From assembly GCF_009729055.1 (NCBI RefSeq), contig NZ_CP045484.1:930001-994000 (forward strand): a stretch of 64,000 nucleotides of DNA. Direction: 5' to 3'. The notes under the pieces were generated by a model that ran no database searches, was not told the origin of the DNA, and saw only the letters and a program-made list of their open reading frames with translations. Both the position numbers and the translations under genes were made by a program. The stretch is from Sulfurisphaera ohwakuensis (lineage in GTDB: Archaea > Thermoproteota > Thermoprotei_A > Sulfolobales > Sulfolobaceae). Below, piece by piece: positions 8,585-18,250 of the stretch (positions are counted from its first letter, which is position 1; each line of letters opens with the position of its first letter).

Positions 8585-9946
8585 ATGAGACTAGTAATAT
8601 TAGGTAATGGGGCAGCAGCATTTGCAGCATTAATAAGGGCTAACGAACTTGGAGTTAAACCAGTAATGATTAGTTACGGAACTATAGGCGGAACTTGCGT
8701 TAATGTGGGTTGCGTACCTTCAAAAAGAATGTTAAGAATAGGTGAAATATACGACTACACAAGAAAAACTTTAGGAAAAGATGTATACCCAGATTTTTTC
8801 AAAGCATTTGAAGATAAACAGGAAATAGTAGAGACTTTGAGAAAAGAAAAATATATAGACGTTTTGTCCTCCTATGACGTGGAATATGTAGAGGGAAAAG
8901 CACACTTTATATCTCCTAGGGAGGTAAAAGTTAACGGTAAAATAATTGAGGGGGATAAGTTCATAATTGCAACGGGTTCTTCTCCTCAAATACCAGATAT
9001 ACCGGGATTAAGAGAACTCGGTTATTGGACTAATGTGGAGGCTTTGTCACCAGACAGAAAAATCTCCTCACTAGCAGTCATTGGTGGAAGAGCTCTAGCA
9101 CTAGAATTTGCACAGATGTATAAAAGATTAGGAGTAGACGTTTTAGTACTCCAAAGAAGCAAAACAGTAATACCGAATTGGGAACCGGAAATTGCACTCG
9201 CTGTCCAAAACTATTTGTCAAAAGAAGAGGGCATATATATTGCTACTGACGTTAAAATTAAAGAAATTAAAAAAGGGGATGAAGGAGGGAAAAAAATAGT
9301 AACTGATAGGGGAGAAGCAGAAGTAGACGAAATTTTAGTTGCAACCGGAAGAAGACCTAATGTAGACTTAAACTTAGATGTAGCAGGAGTAAAACTAAAC
9401 GATAAAGGAGGGGTATTGGTTAATGAAACGCTTCAAACGACAAACCCTAATATTTACGCTGCTGGAGATGTAATTGGAGATTTAATGCTTGAATCTTTAG
9501 CCGGTAAAGAAGGTTCAGTAGCTGCTGAAAACGCTATATTAAATTCTGGTAAAAGGATAGACAGACTTAGTATACCACAAGTAATATTCATAGAACCTAA
9601 CGCCGCTAGAGTAGGACTTACCTATCTTGAGGCACAACGCGAATATGAAGTCGAATCAAGAGTAGTTAAGATGAGTAGTGTTGCTAAAGCCAGAATATTA
9701 AGGGAGTCCCAAGGGCTAATAAAAATGAATGTTGAGAGAAATACAAAGAAAATACTGGGAGTACAGATGTTTGGAAAGTATGCTGCAGAAGTAATAAATG
9801 AGGCTGCATTAGCAATTAGATTAAGGGCGACAATAGATGATATAATAGACACTGTCCACGTATTCCCTACAATGGCTGAAAGCTTAAAACTAGCGGCAAT
9901 GTCGTTTTACAGAGATGTGGATAAAATGAGTTGTTGCGTTGACTAA
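8585..9946 (+). CDS. merA: Mercuric reductase MerA
   Basis: A 453-residue flavoprotein disulfide reductase that reduces Hg(II) to Hg(0) with NAD(P)H in the cytoplasm. It has an N-terminal FAD-binding GNGAAAF loop, the redox-active pair in GGTCVNVGCVPSKRM (about 39-44), an NAD(P)-binding 'AVIGGRALALEFAQ' (about 162-175), the 'YAAGDV' FAD motif, and a dimerisation domain with HVFPTMAES. It ends MSCCVD, the vicinal C-terminal cysteines that hand Hg(II) to the active site of MerA and separate it from lipoamide dehydrogenase. The N-terminal NmerA domain of many bacterial enzymes is absent; merH probably serves that role. Confidence 0.93.
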   Translation: MRLVILGNGAAAFAALIRANELGVKPVMISYGTIGGTCVNVGCVPSKRMLRIGEIYDYTRKTLGKDVYPDFFKAFEDKQEIVETLRKEKYIDVLSSYDVEYVEGKAHFISPREVKVNGKIIEGDKFIIATGSSPQIPDIPGLRELGYWTNVEALSPDRKISSLAVIGGRALALEFAQMYKRLGVDVLVLQRSKTVIPNWEPEIALAVQNYLSKEEGIYIATDVKIKEIKKGDEGGKKIVTDRGEAEVDEILVATGRRPNVDLNLDVAGVKLNDKGGVLVNETLQTTNPNIYAAGDVIGDLMLESLAGKEGSVAAENAILNSGKRIDRLSIPQVIFIEPNAARVGLTYLEAQREYEVESRVVKMSSVAKARILRESQGLIKMNVERNTKKILGVQMFGKYAAEVINEAALAIRLRATIDDIIDTVHVFPTMAESLKLAAMSFYRDVDKMSCCVD

Positions 9947-10056
9947 GAGTTTTTTAAACTAACTTAGAATCTATTGATAATTACTAGTCTTTTAATAATA
10001 TTAGGATTTTTATAGAAACAATGATATTATTAGATAGATAATAGTTATTAAAAAAA

Positions 10057-10521
10057 TTATGAAGTTACGGCAGTTTCGTTTGGTTGGAGAAGAACAAATA
10101 CCGTAGAATTATATGCTGTAATTTGAAGTATAAGCGGATAGGAAAAGATTTGTGTAGGAATTGTGAAGTTATAAACTAGGGGCTTAGGTAGATTTCCAAT
10201 TATTTGCTTATATTGATTTACGGCTAAAACTCGGGTTGTTATATTGATTATACCCCCCTTGTAGATGTAATATACAGCATCTAGGGTAAAGTTCCCATTA
10301 GGTTTATAGACAATAATATAGCTATACTTAGGATTATTTGAAGAATTATAATAAAGCAAAACTGAGCCACCGTTTATTTGTAAGTTCGCTAGTCTATTGT
10401 AATTTACCGGTTTAGCTGAAGGAGAGGAAATGGTAATTAGATAAAACATTAGCGGGATAAGAAGAATAGTTATTATTATTAGTGCAATTACGAAACCTAT
10501 ATATTCTGACTGAGCTTTCAT
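10057..10521 (-). CDS. Pilin-like surface protein with class III-type N terminus
   Basis: A 154-residue protein that begins MKAQSEYIG, followed by a hydrophobic helix (FVIALIIITILLIPLMFYLI). Lys-Ala before a polar/hydrophobic helix fits cleavage by the archaeal prepilin peptidase PibD after MKA or MK. The rest is a beta-rich, Asn/Tyr-rich domain with N-glycosylation sites. It is the last gene of a four-gene minus-strand operon (14129 to 10057), 9 bases after the gene before it. It may be a minor pilin or filament subunit; no named family is recognised. Confidence 0.6.
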   Translation of the reverse strand: MKAQSEYIGFVIALIIITILLIPLMFYLITISSPSAKPVNYNRLANLQINGGSVLLYYNSSNNPKYSYIIVYKPNGNFTLDAVYYIYKGGIINITTRVLAVNQYKQIIGNLPKPLVYNFTIPTQIFSYPLILQITAYNSTVFVLLQPNETAVTS

Positions 10522-10530
10522 TTTATCACC

Positions 10531-11937
10531 TTACAAAGGTTGATATTGCACCTCTGTATAATACACGGTAATTGTACCTGGTTCTGTAATATCTATTGGA
10601 AATACTAGTAAGGGAGGTTCTAGTGATATTTTTTCATTTAAGTAAGTTATATATGAAGGATTATAGGCTAATCCAGAATAAGAATTAAAGGATCCGGTTG
10701 GATTAGCTTCATAGTATCCTGCCATTATCCAATAAGACTTTCCGTAATTATACTGTGTACCGTTTAAGTGTAAAACCATTCCACCAGGGCCATTCACACA
10801 ATTAATTGTTATATAAACATAGTATGCATACTCAGTATAGTATATGTATAACGTAGGATTAGAGGCTGTAGGGGATATAAACAATATGTAAGACGGAATA
10901 TTATATATCTTATTCTGATATTCTGAGTATTGGTATTTGTACTCATATATATATCCATTTGATTCTGAAAGTGTGTTATTGAATAGTTCATAATTTTGTG
11001 GTATGTATACAGATATATACCCAGCATCTACTCTAATATTAGCTGGGACTTGATAGGATTGTCCATTAATCTCAATTGTAATTGGAGCTATCGAAGGTGC
11101 ATTCGGTTCTATGACTTGAACATTAAGAGTTATAGGAACTATTAACTCCGTATAATTCGCTATAAGCACTACGCTAGAACCTTCAAGAGTTACCTTAATT
11201 CCTTCTGAAGAACTGGAATTTAAGATTGCTTTTCCTATGACATACCAATTATGAAATATTCCTGTTATTACGGTGCCATTGGGCAATTCATAGTACACAT
11301 ATTGAGGAACCTTAGCTGCAAAAGTTCCAGTCTGGTTTGGAAACATAATTGGAAGAGAATAGTTTTTGAACTGTCCCGTTATATTCGTACTAATATTCGC
11401 TATTGGAGAATAAATATTATTCTTCATATAAATCTGTGCGGCTATTTCTACTCCTCCTTTACTGGCAGGTGAATAAGGACCTAATGAAGAGTTGGGGGTC
11501 AAGTAGAATATATTACCTAAGCTTGTCACTATAACTATTGGAACGTTGGATGCATAAGGAGGAAGCGATAATGCTGCAGTCTGGTTTATCACAATAGGAT
11601 ATTTAAAACTAGTAATATTTGTCCAAACACCGTTATTTAAATAAAGTATACTTATTACAGTAAGATTTACTGGAGGCACAAAAGTCCCGTTTGTATACTC
11701 GAAAAATATAGAACCCTTTACAGTACCACCTTCAAAATATATTGCAGGATGTCCACTTACCACTGCACTTTGTTGCAATTGTTTTAAAACCGCATAATTG
11801 TTTACAACTGCGCTAGATACTTGAGAAGACTGTTGTAAATATTGTAAATACATCAAAAATGGTACTATAACTACTAATAACACAATTATTAAAATAAGTA
11901 GTGCTATAGTAGATGTTAAACCTTTTTTCTTAGCCAT
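10531..11937 (-). CDS. Large pilin-like surface protein with class III-type N terminus
   Basis: About 468 residues when started at the ATG at 11937 (MAKKKGLTSTIALLILIIVL). That start overlaps the previous gene by 8 bases and gives a textbook class III signal: a short basic head KKKG, then a helix of about 20 hydrophobic residues with no helix break. An upstream ATG at 11967 would add 10 residues and spoil the signal. The body is beta-rich with a Tyr/Asn-rich composition, over 10 N-x-S/T sites and a C-terminal TVYYTEVQYQPL strand. Likely an extracellular filament subunit or adhesin. Confidence 0.6.
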   Translation of the reverse strand: MAKKKGLTSTIALLILIIVLLVVIVPFLMYLQYLQQSSQVSSAVVNNYAVLKQLQQSAVVSGHPAIYFEGGTVKGSIFFEYTNGTFVPPVNLTVISILYLNNGVWTNITSFKYPIVINQTAALSLPPYASNVPIVIVTSLGNIFYLTPNSSLGPYSPASKGGVEIAAQIYMKNNIYSPIANISTNITGQFKNYSLPIMFPNQTGTFAAKVPQYVYYELPNGTVITGIFHNWYVIGKAILNSSSSEGIKVTLEGSSVVLIANYTELIVPITLNVQVIEPNAPSIAPITIEINGQSYQVPANIRVDAGYISVYIPQNYELFNNTLSESNGYIYEYKYQYSEYQNKIYNIPSYILFISPTASNPTLYIYYTEYAYYVYITINCVNGPGGMVLHLNGTQYNYGKSYWIMAGYYEANPTGSFNSYSGLAYNPSYITYLNEKISLEPPLLVFPIDITEPGTITVYYTEVQYQPL

Positions 11938-13546
11938 TAGAGAGTTCACCCCACTCCCATATTTCATAAACCGTGATATATGTAGGAGATATTATAAGAA
12001 ACGAGGAAGGGGATGCGCATAGACCTAGTACGTTATATACTGTGTATGGAATTTCAGCATGTTCCGCAATTAATGAAATGTATGTATGATCTACATAACC
12101 GAAAGAATTCAAAAATTCTAGCGTGAAATTTCCGAAATATACATGTAGATATACATAATTAACTGATATCTCAGTACCATTAGATAAATATAACTTCTCA
12201 TAAGTATAAGCTTTAGTTGGTCCTAACACGACTGCTTGACTTGAGTTAGATGTAATAATAGTTACATTTAACTGTTGACCTGCAATATCTCCTAAGACTG
12301 GTGTTGAGTTAGACACCAACTGCACATTCGAAGGAAGACTAAAACTATTATTCACTAAAACTAAGTAATAGTAAGTTATTGGTTGAAATTCTACATATAC
12401 TGTACCGTTAGACATCACGTCTATCTCATACGGATTGCATATTAATATACCCTGAGCATTACTTGTTATGCTTTTTAACGTATACTTTATCATTTCTCCA
12501 TATGGCACAAAGAAGTTACTATAACTGTAATTAAACACTAGATTGAAGACTTGTGAATAGTTTATAAAGTGATAACCATAAGTTAGAGTTAAATTCAGCA
12601 CATAATTTTCATAGTTAATCTGATATGGCTTACTATCAACATAGACAGTCATTGAACTATTAACATTAGTCAGAGTAGCTCCAGTATTAGGATCGGTAGT
12701 GTTACTTCCGATGGGTATAGGCTGGCCGTTAGGAAGTGAAAATACTATCTTAACGTTAAACTTTTGGAGAGACACATTATAAATCAAAGTCAGTACAGTC
12801 GGGCCAGTGATTGTAACTAGTGTAGAAGCAGCATTAGGAGATGATAGTGAACCATATCCAGCTAAGGACCACTGTGCAAATTTCCCAGTAAGTCCATATT
12901 GGCTAAGGTAAACCTCAACTTCTTTTGCAGAAATTGAATAAGTACCGGGGTTAACATATAGTATGAATGGAGTGTTATATATAGAGGATGCAAACTGCAC
13001 TGGAACACTTACTGGGATTATATTATATGAATTCGAGGTTTTATTATACGCAAAAGAAGTTATATAAATTGGAATCTTTCCCGTAGGGCCACTAATAGTA
13101 GATGTAGTAATTGATGTGTTTGGGTTCAAGAAGTAAATATTAGCGAGACCGCTGACTAAAATTATAGGTTGATTAAATGCTTGTTTAGGTAAAGGTATAA
13201 TGTTCTGATTTCCGGGTAGTAAATATAATATCAAGGAGCTGTTAAGTACTGGAATCCACTGACCGTTATAGAAGTAATAAATTTGTGTTATATTTAATGG
13301 TGTACTTACAGTCTGTGCTTTTATTTCCACATAAGGTGAAGTACCAGAGCTGTAATATATTATTGGATTCCCCTTCTCCACATTATTTAATTCAAGTTCC
13401 TTCTGCTGTTGATAAGCTTGAGCAGCAACACCTCCCTGATTAGAGTAGTAAGGTGTATTATAAATTATGATAAAGAAAGGAATTAAGACAGAAAGAAGTA
13501 TTATTAAAAGTATAAGTAATGCTATTGATGTAGCTAATGCCTTCAT
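11930..13546 (-). CDS. Large pilin-like surface protein with class III-type N terminus
   Basis: A 538-residue protein starting MKALATSIALLILLIILLSV, which matches the prepilin pattern (Lys-Ala, then a long hydrophobic helix). The large ectodomain is rich in Ser, Thr, Asn and Tyr with many sequons and no cysteine pairs. It shares its N-terminal style and size with the next gene (10531-11937), suggesting an old tandem duplication. A single base separates it from the gene upstream. Confidence 0.6.
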   Translation of the reverse strand: MKALATSIALLILLIILLSVLIPFFIIIYNTPYYSNQGGVAAQAYQQQKELELNNVEKGNPIIYYSSGTSPYVEIKAQTVSTPLNITQIYYFYNGQWIPVLNSSLILYLLPGNQNIIPLPKQAFNQPIILVSGLANIYFLNPNTSITTSTISGPTGKIPIYITSFAYNKTSNSYNIIPVSVPVQFASSIYNTPFILYVNPGTYSISAKEVEVYLSQYGLTGKFAQWSLAGYGSLSSPNAASTLVTITGPTVLTLIYNVSLQKFNVKIVFSLPNGQPIPIGSNTTDPNTGATLTNVNSSMTVYVDSKPYQINYENYVLNLTLTYGYHFINYSQVFNLVFNYSYSNFFVPYGEMIKYTLKSITSNAQGILICNPYEIDVMSNGTVYVEFQPITYYYLVLVNNSFSLPSNVQLVSNSTPVLGDIAGQQLNVTIITSNSSQAVVLGPTKAYTYEKLYLSNGTEISVNYVYLHVYFGNFTLEFLNSFGYVDHTYISLIAEHAEIPYTVYNVLGLCASPSSFLIISPTYITVYEIWEWGELSNG

Positions 13547-13547
13547 C

Positions 13548-14129
13548 TCATGTCACTCCCGGTAACCCGGTATATGCATATCCTATTCTAAAACTGTTTA
13601 TTCCATTAGTATAAATCAGCCAGACGATAATATAATACCCGTTGCCACTGTTAGGCACATTTTGAATATTTATGGTAACTGGAGTATTTGAGGGGATTTC
13701 ATAAACACTTAAAGATCCTTGATATAATTCATTTCCGTTAATATCATATACTGAAGTTATCGTGGTCTGGGTAGCCAAGTTTCCATTAGCCAAATATACT
13801 TGGAAAGGTAAATTGACTGCAAACTGATCATTAGGAGTAACCACACCAGCAGAAGTAATTAGATATGAGGGTATAAGAAATACATAAACATAATAGTTCC
13901 CAGAATAAGAAGGATCATAAGCTTCAATAACAAGACTACCTTGACTATTAGAGACTAGAAAAGGACCAACTGATATAGTTGTCTGTGAGGCAAGTTGAGC
14001 TGCTTGATGTTGAGCAATTGCGAATGCTTCCTTAGGAGCTAAGAGTGCTGAGGAAAACCCGAAGATTACTAGACCAATAACCAGAACTGCTATAACAATC
14101 ATAAATGTAGTTACTATTCCTTCTGCCAT
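13548..14129 (-). CDS. Pilin-like protein, first gene of the surface-protein operon
   Basis: A 193-residue protein starting MAEGIVTTFMIVIAVLVIGL, with a helix of about 25 hydrophobic residues and then a beta-rich domain. The head EG before the helix could be a prepilin cleavage site. It leads a four-gene operon and is divergent from a similarly built gene at 14178; the 48 bases between them hold both promoters (TATA-like aaatataaatataaa). Confidence 0.6.
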   Translation of the reverse strand: MAEGIVTTFMIVIAVLVIGLVIFGFSSALLAPKEAFAIAQHQAAQLASQTTISVGPFLVSNSQGSLVIEAYDPSYSGNYYVYVFLIPSYLITSAGVVTPNDQFAVNLPFQVYLANGNLATQTTITSVYDINGNELYQGSLSVYEIPSNTPVTINIQNVPNSGNGYYIIVWLIYTNGINSFRIGYAYTGLPGVT

Positions 14130-14177
14130 ATTAGTTTATCCGATAAATATAAATATAAATTTTTCGAAATAAGATCT

Positions 14178-15533
14178 ATGGAAAACTCAGTTACTACGCT
14201 GATGGTCGTTATCGCCACACTTCTTATTTCACTGGTAGTTTTGAGTCTTTACTCCTTTTACATACCTTATACTAACGCATACTTGACTACTACAAACAAT
14301 TTAGAAGCTATTTCAAAGTCAGTCGAGTTCAGCATTTCTCCTCTCGCATACAAAGCGTATCTCACTACTAAAAACGTAATATTTAACGTAACTTTTCTAG
14401 CTACGGTTTCTGTTAAACAATTTAACGGACAACTTATTTTAGTAGCATTTGTAACGAAACCTGTTGCGAACCTTTATTATTTAATTCCTTCTGGAAATCA
14501 AAACGCCACTATAAATTATAACAAAGGCTTAGTAAAAATTAGCGGAAATGTGTATTTACCCGATGGTAAACTATTAGGATCTATGAGTGTAAATGGTTAT
14601 CAGTTAAACAATGGTGAAGTATTTAATGTAAGTGCTAACGTAACTTACACAGAAATAATAGTCTTATGGGTACTTATAAATTATCATGGTGAATATTATA
14701 GAATAGGATATACATATATAACTCCAGAAGACGCTGGAATAGGACTCTTCATAACTTCTTCTTCTGGTAATTACTATGGAAATAATAAAGAGATTAATGT
14801 AAAGCCACCCCTTTACTTTTCGAGTAATAAAGGGCTTATGCTTGGCATGTGGTTTGAGCCCTATTTAATTTCTGACTCCAGGTCATTACTGGCTAACATA
14901 ACCTTTTATATAAATAACTTAAAGGAAAACGTATCAGTAGAGATCTTCACACAAGGCAATACTTTATATATTTCTGAAACAATACTTCCGTCGTTACCAA
15001 CAACATTCTACCCACTCTACAGCGGTCTTAAACAAGGCCAGTGGTATTTTCTCAATTTTAGTACTGGTTCTCAATTAGTTAAGCCTGGACTCGTTATATG
15101 TGTAACCCTATATACTTCTCAGGGAAAATTACTTAGTAAACAATTGGTTTCACCATCTTACTTTGGCTTACCTAATCTTGGTAGTGGAAACGGTTATGCC
15201 TCAATAGTCCAGTTCGGAAACACAACAGCTCCAGTAAATATTATATCTCAAGTAGTTATGTCTTCGATTCAGTCTAGCAGTAATCTCAACTTAGTATATA
15301 ACATTACGAAACAATTACTAATTAACCCATATTACTATAACAATACTAATAATCTTTACTGGATCATAAGTCATGGCTCAGGAATTATTTATTCTATTGG
15401 TTATTGGTACTTTGTATCACCTTACTATCCTCCCCCTACTCAAATTAACGCAGCTATTTGGTATTATAGTAGTAATACACTTGAAGAAACCTATCTATAT
15501 GAATATGGAAATAATTCGTGGATTGTATCGTGA
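14178..15533 (+). CDS. Pilin-like surface protein, divergent partner
   Basis: A 451-residue protein starting MENSVTTLMVVIATLLISLV, with the same N-terminal design as the divergent gene (E-x-x-V/T-T-T-x-M-V-I-A). The ectodomain is beta-rich and Asn/Tyr-rich with many sequons. Since both genes of the divergent pair begin with near-matching heads, they are probably assembled into or onto the same filament. No secretion ATPase or platform protein is encoded nearby, so assembly would need machinery from elsewhere in the genome. Confidence 0.6.
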   Translation: MENSVTTLMVVIATLLISLVVLSLYSFYIPYTNAYLTTTNNLEAISKSVEFSISPLAYKAYLTTKNVIFNVTFLATVSVKQFNGQLILVAFVTKPVANLYYLIPSGNQNATINYNKGLVKISGNVYLPDGKLLGSMSVNGYQLNNGEVFNVSANVTYTEIIVLWVLINYHGEYYRIGYTYITPEDAGIGLFITSSSGNYYGNNKEINVKPPLYFSSNKGLMLGMWFEPYLISDSRSLLANITFYINNLKENVSVEIFTQGNTLYISETILPSLPTTFYPLYSGLKQGQWYFLNFSTGSQLVKPGLVICVTLYTSQGKLLSKQLVSPSYFGLPNLGSGNGYASIVQFGNTTAPVNIISQVVMSSIQSSSNLNLVYNITKQLLINPYYYNNTNNLYWIISHGSGIIYSIGYWYFVSPYYPPPTQINAAIWYYSSNTLEETYLYEYGNNSWIVS

Positions 15534-15583
15534 AATTAGGGATTTTTTATTATTTACGTAAATTCTAATTTTCTTGATTTATA

Positions 15584-15712
15584 CCATAAAAAATCATAAT
15601 ATTTTCTCATGAGCTAATAAATATTTTTAATTTGTTCCCTTTATCCCTTAATGAAAAGAAATCTTCAGTAAATGAGAGAATCTTTCTTATATGTTTTAAC
15701 GTAAAAATGTAA
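15584..15712. repeat. Dispersed repeat, copy C (partner at 27237-27370)
   Basis: Aligns with 27237-27370: both begin ccataaaaa(a)tcataatatt, continue ctcatgag-taataaat, and end atatgttttttagagtaaaaatgt-like. The identity is clear but diverged. Both copies lie in intergenic DNA between unrelated genes. The rest of 15534-15891 shows no gene. Confidence 0.5.
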
Positions 15713-15891
15713 GATTTTCCTACAAGTCCTATCTTGGATTTTGCAAATTAGGAGTTGCACTAAAAATTTCATTCTTCTCATGCCCAACTATATATAGAGT
15801 ATTTACTGCAAGAAAGTAATTGACAAAAATATAGGAATGGGCGTTCATATAAATCTTATGCCCGTAATATTCTCCTACTGTTTTTTAAAAT

Positions 15892-16704
15892 TCAGAACAT
15901 TCTTTGTTCTTCTGCTTGTCTTAGATATATTTTTCTTAGCAGTAATATATCGACTGCAGTTAGTGCCAAAACCCACGGTAAGATTCCGAGGAATAAATAG
16001 GGGATCGAGAGTGTGGAATTATAGTCCCGTGCACTTATGGGCAAACTATGGCCATAATAGGAATACACGGTTAAAAGCATTGATGATAAGAACGGATTTG
16101 CATAGTCCACTATTGGGTTACTGTAAGGATACACAGTATATAAGAAGTACGAGGCTATGGCTATAAACATTGGTATATAAAGTAAGAAGAGTGAGTATTG
16201 TAATATCTTTATTTTAATTAGAGAGAACAGCTCAATAAGAATGGCTATAGATATTAGGAACAATCCCTCAAAGAATATGCCTACTATTAAAAGTCCAGCA
16301 TTTGACGGCAAGACAACATTACCCTCCAACTTAGTAAGTATTATAAATACTAGTATTGAAAATATGCCAATAATTTCAGCATCTAGAAGATTTGCTGAAT
16401 AGAAGGCTAGTATGTATTTAAGTGGTGTTAATTTAGAAAACTTAAACATAAACGGTAAAGCTTGCGCGTTAAAGAATATTGCAAATGCTATGCCTATTGC
16501 GAATGTAGAAAGAGCTATTAACGTAGTCGAGCTATATCCTAAAGAGATGTAAAGTGCGTACTCTCTGAAATTTGAAGGCTTATAAACGTTAATAAGTAAC
16601 ATTGAAAGAATACTCCAGAATATTAGAAAACCTAATACCCAACTCAGATTAGCCTTTAGTACGAGTCTTCTTATATAGTGTATGAACAGATTCTTCATGT
16701 TCAC
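15892..16704 (-). CDS. ABC-2-type transporter permease
   Basis: A 270-residue membrane protein with about six transmembrane segments (for example WVLGFLIFWSILSMLLINVY, LIVGIFFEGLFLISIAILIE, YLFLGILPWVLALTAVDILL), of the ABC-2/export permease type. It overlaps the ATPase gene at 16701 by 4 bases (ATGA), so the two are translated together and form one transporter. Context with a small Ser/Cys-rich peptide gene and shared operators suggests export of, or immunity to, that peptide. This is inference from position. Confidence 0.7.
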   Translation of the reverse strand: MNMKNLFIHYIRRLVLKANLSWVLGFLIFWSILSMLLINVYKPSNFREYALYISLGYSSTTLIALSTFAIGIAFAIFFNAQALPFMFKFSKLTPLKYILAFYSANLLDAEIIGIFSILVFIILTKLEGNVVLPSNAGLLIVGIFFEGLFLISIAILIELFSLIKIKILQYSLFLLYIPMFIAIASYFLYTVYPYSNPIVDYANPFLSSMLLTVYSYYGHSLPISARDYNSTLSIPYLFLGILPWVLALTAVDILLLRKIYLRQAEEQRMF

Positions 16705-17468
16705 ACCCCGTAAAGTCTATCTATAGTGCCTAACAAGCCTATTTTTATCCCCTCTTTACCTTTGACTAAGGACACTTTCTTACCAGATACTTGCAAAGTT
16801 AAAATAGCGTCTTCGCTTTCCCCTTCTATTACTGAAGACTCTAAGAAGTCTTTAACCGTTATAGGACCATAAAGACTGCTATCTGATAAAACATAGAGCT
16901 TATAGTCTGGGAACTTGCTTAGTATATCCAAGTTGTGAGTTGTAATTATTCCTTCTTCTCCAAATTTCTTTATCCACTCGGCTACTATAATCTTCCTTGC
17001 AGGGTCTATGTTTTCGAAAGGTTCGTCAAGTAAGATGATCCTTGGCTTCGACGAGAAAGTTAAAATATTGCGCAGTAACAGAGATTGCCCAGTTGAAAGC
17101 TTGAAGAGCGGCGACTTTAAATCAATGTCTAACTCTACCTCTTTCAACAATTCTGAGAAGAGCTCTTTATCCACGTTCATTTCTTCTGAGTAGATGTCCA
17201 ATATGCTATCAATGCTATAACCTAGGTTATACACTTCTCCTAGATTTGTAGATAGACCTAGGTAGTTCTTAATTTCTCTGACCTCTTTTCCGTCAATACG
17301 TATCGAACCTTTATATGGGAGTAAACCAACAGTAGCCTTAATTAGTGTTGTCTTTCCGGAACCGTTTTTACCTATGATGAATACTTTCCCATCTATTTTT
17401 GCCGTTAGATTTTTTATAACATTCCATTTCCAGTAGCTTATTGTAACGTTTTGATACTCAATCATCAT
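16701..17468 (-). CDS. ABC transporter ATPase subunit
   Basis: A 255-residue nucleotide-binding protein with Walker A GKNGSGKTT, signature LSTGQ, Walker B IILLDEPF and a switch His in ITTHNLD. The start at 17468 (MMIEYQNV) is chosen because a TATA box (ttatatat on the minus strand, about 17488-17496) lies 24-26 bases upstream, so the message would be leaderless; a longer frame from 17504 would run into that box. It pairs with the permease downstream. Operator-like palindromes lie just upstream (17509-17546). Confidence 0.88.
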   Translation of the reverse strand: MMIEYQNVTISYWKWNVIKNLTAKIDGKVFIIGKNGSGKTTLIKATVGLLPYKGSIRIDGKEVREIKNYLGLSTNLGEVYNLGYSIDSILDIYSEEMNVDKELFSELLKEVELDIDLKSPLFKLSTGQSLLLRNILTFSSKPRIILLDEPFENIDPARKIIVAEWIKKFGEEGIITTHNLDILSKFPDYKLYVLSDSSLYGPITVKDFLESSVIEGESEDAILTLQVSGKKVSLVKGKEGIKIGLLGTIDRLYGV

Positions 17469-17508
17469 GATATAATGTACAAATCTGGATATATAATGGT
17501 TCAAAATT

Positions 17509-17546
17509 GTTCAAAAAATTGACCGTATAGTTCAAAAATATGAATT
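17509..17546. promoter_or_regulatory. Two operator-like palindromes between exporter and regulator operons
   Basis: Two TTCA/TGAA-type inverted repeats lie side by side: GTTCA-N6-TGACC at 17509-17524 (imperfect) and AGTTCA-AAAATA-TGAATT at 17529-17546 (one mismatch). The same element occurs as a perfect palindrome upstream of the peptide gene (18859-18876). The most likely binder is the winged-helix protein at 18243-18575. Confidence 0.6.
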
Positions 17547-17586
17547 AGTATATCAATTTAAATAATAGGAAGAAGAGAGGTTTACA

Positions 17587-18250
17587 ATGAGTTATGGTAT
17601 TGTCGATGAAGCTAAGAAACAAACTTACAAGTTCTTATTACGTAAAGGAAGAAAAACAATTTCTATGTACTATTTGATGTGGGGTCTTTACTCTCTCTCT
17701 GTCTGTTAGTATTCCACTGTCATATTCATTAATTCCCCAATTTTACGTTCTTCTCTTTATTTTAATCCTTATGTCTATACCTAATTATTATACTGCAAAA
17801 ATATTTTATATATCAATTAGGAGTTACCTATTACTTTATATAAATAGTATAACTGCAGAAAGAAAATTTAGAAAAAATTACGTTAGGTCTTATATTATAA
17901 GAAGTATAATCACGTATCTTGTTATACTTCTTTCCTACTTCTTTAAACCTCTCTTATTCTTATTTGTAATGGTGTCAATACCATTATTTATAGTTATTGA
18001 AAGAAATCTTTATAGATATTTATTTGTTAATGAATTTAGAATTACTATGGGAAAGTACTACGATAAGATTGCAATATATACGCTAAATCTAATACCAGTT
18101 ATGCTAGTCTTCTTTTACTTATACTATATATCTGAAAATACTCTATTTTACTTTACTTCAATAGTTATAGGTTATATCTTCGGAATTTTATGGCTCATAT
18201 TCTTTGCACTCTCAATGACTGATCTAGTGGAGGTTGATAAAGATGAGTGA
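17587..18250 (+). pseudogene. Membrane protein split by a frameshift in a CT repeat
   Basis: The ATG at 17587 opens a frame (MSYGIVDEAKKQTYKFLLRK...YYLMWGLYSLSVC) that stops at 17707-17709. Shifting one base forward inside the CTCTCTCTCT tract at 17691-17700 restores one continuous protein to 18250: residues ...SLSVSIPLSYSLIPQFYVLL, then the frame encoding MSIPNYYTAKIF to DLVEVDKDE. The joined product is about 220 residues with roughly five hydrophobic helices and soluble ends. Loss or gain of a CT unit would switch the gene off or on, so this may be phase variation rather than decay. It leads the operon with the regulator at 18243. A separate internal start at 17771 is possible. Confidence 0.65.

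Noticed and set aside
8771-8989. Minus-strand ORF inside merA
   Set aside because: Lies wholly within a confidently identified gene on the other strand, with cysteine- and tyrosine-rich, non-protein-like composition. Many similar ORFs (for example 6913-7116, 28695-29123, 35014-35328, 47109-47456, 57496-57771, 59215-59517, 62296-62538) were dropped for the same reason.
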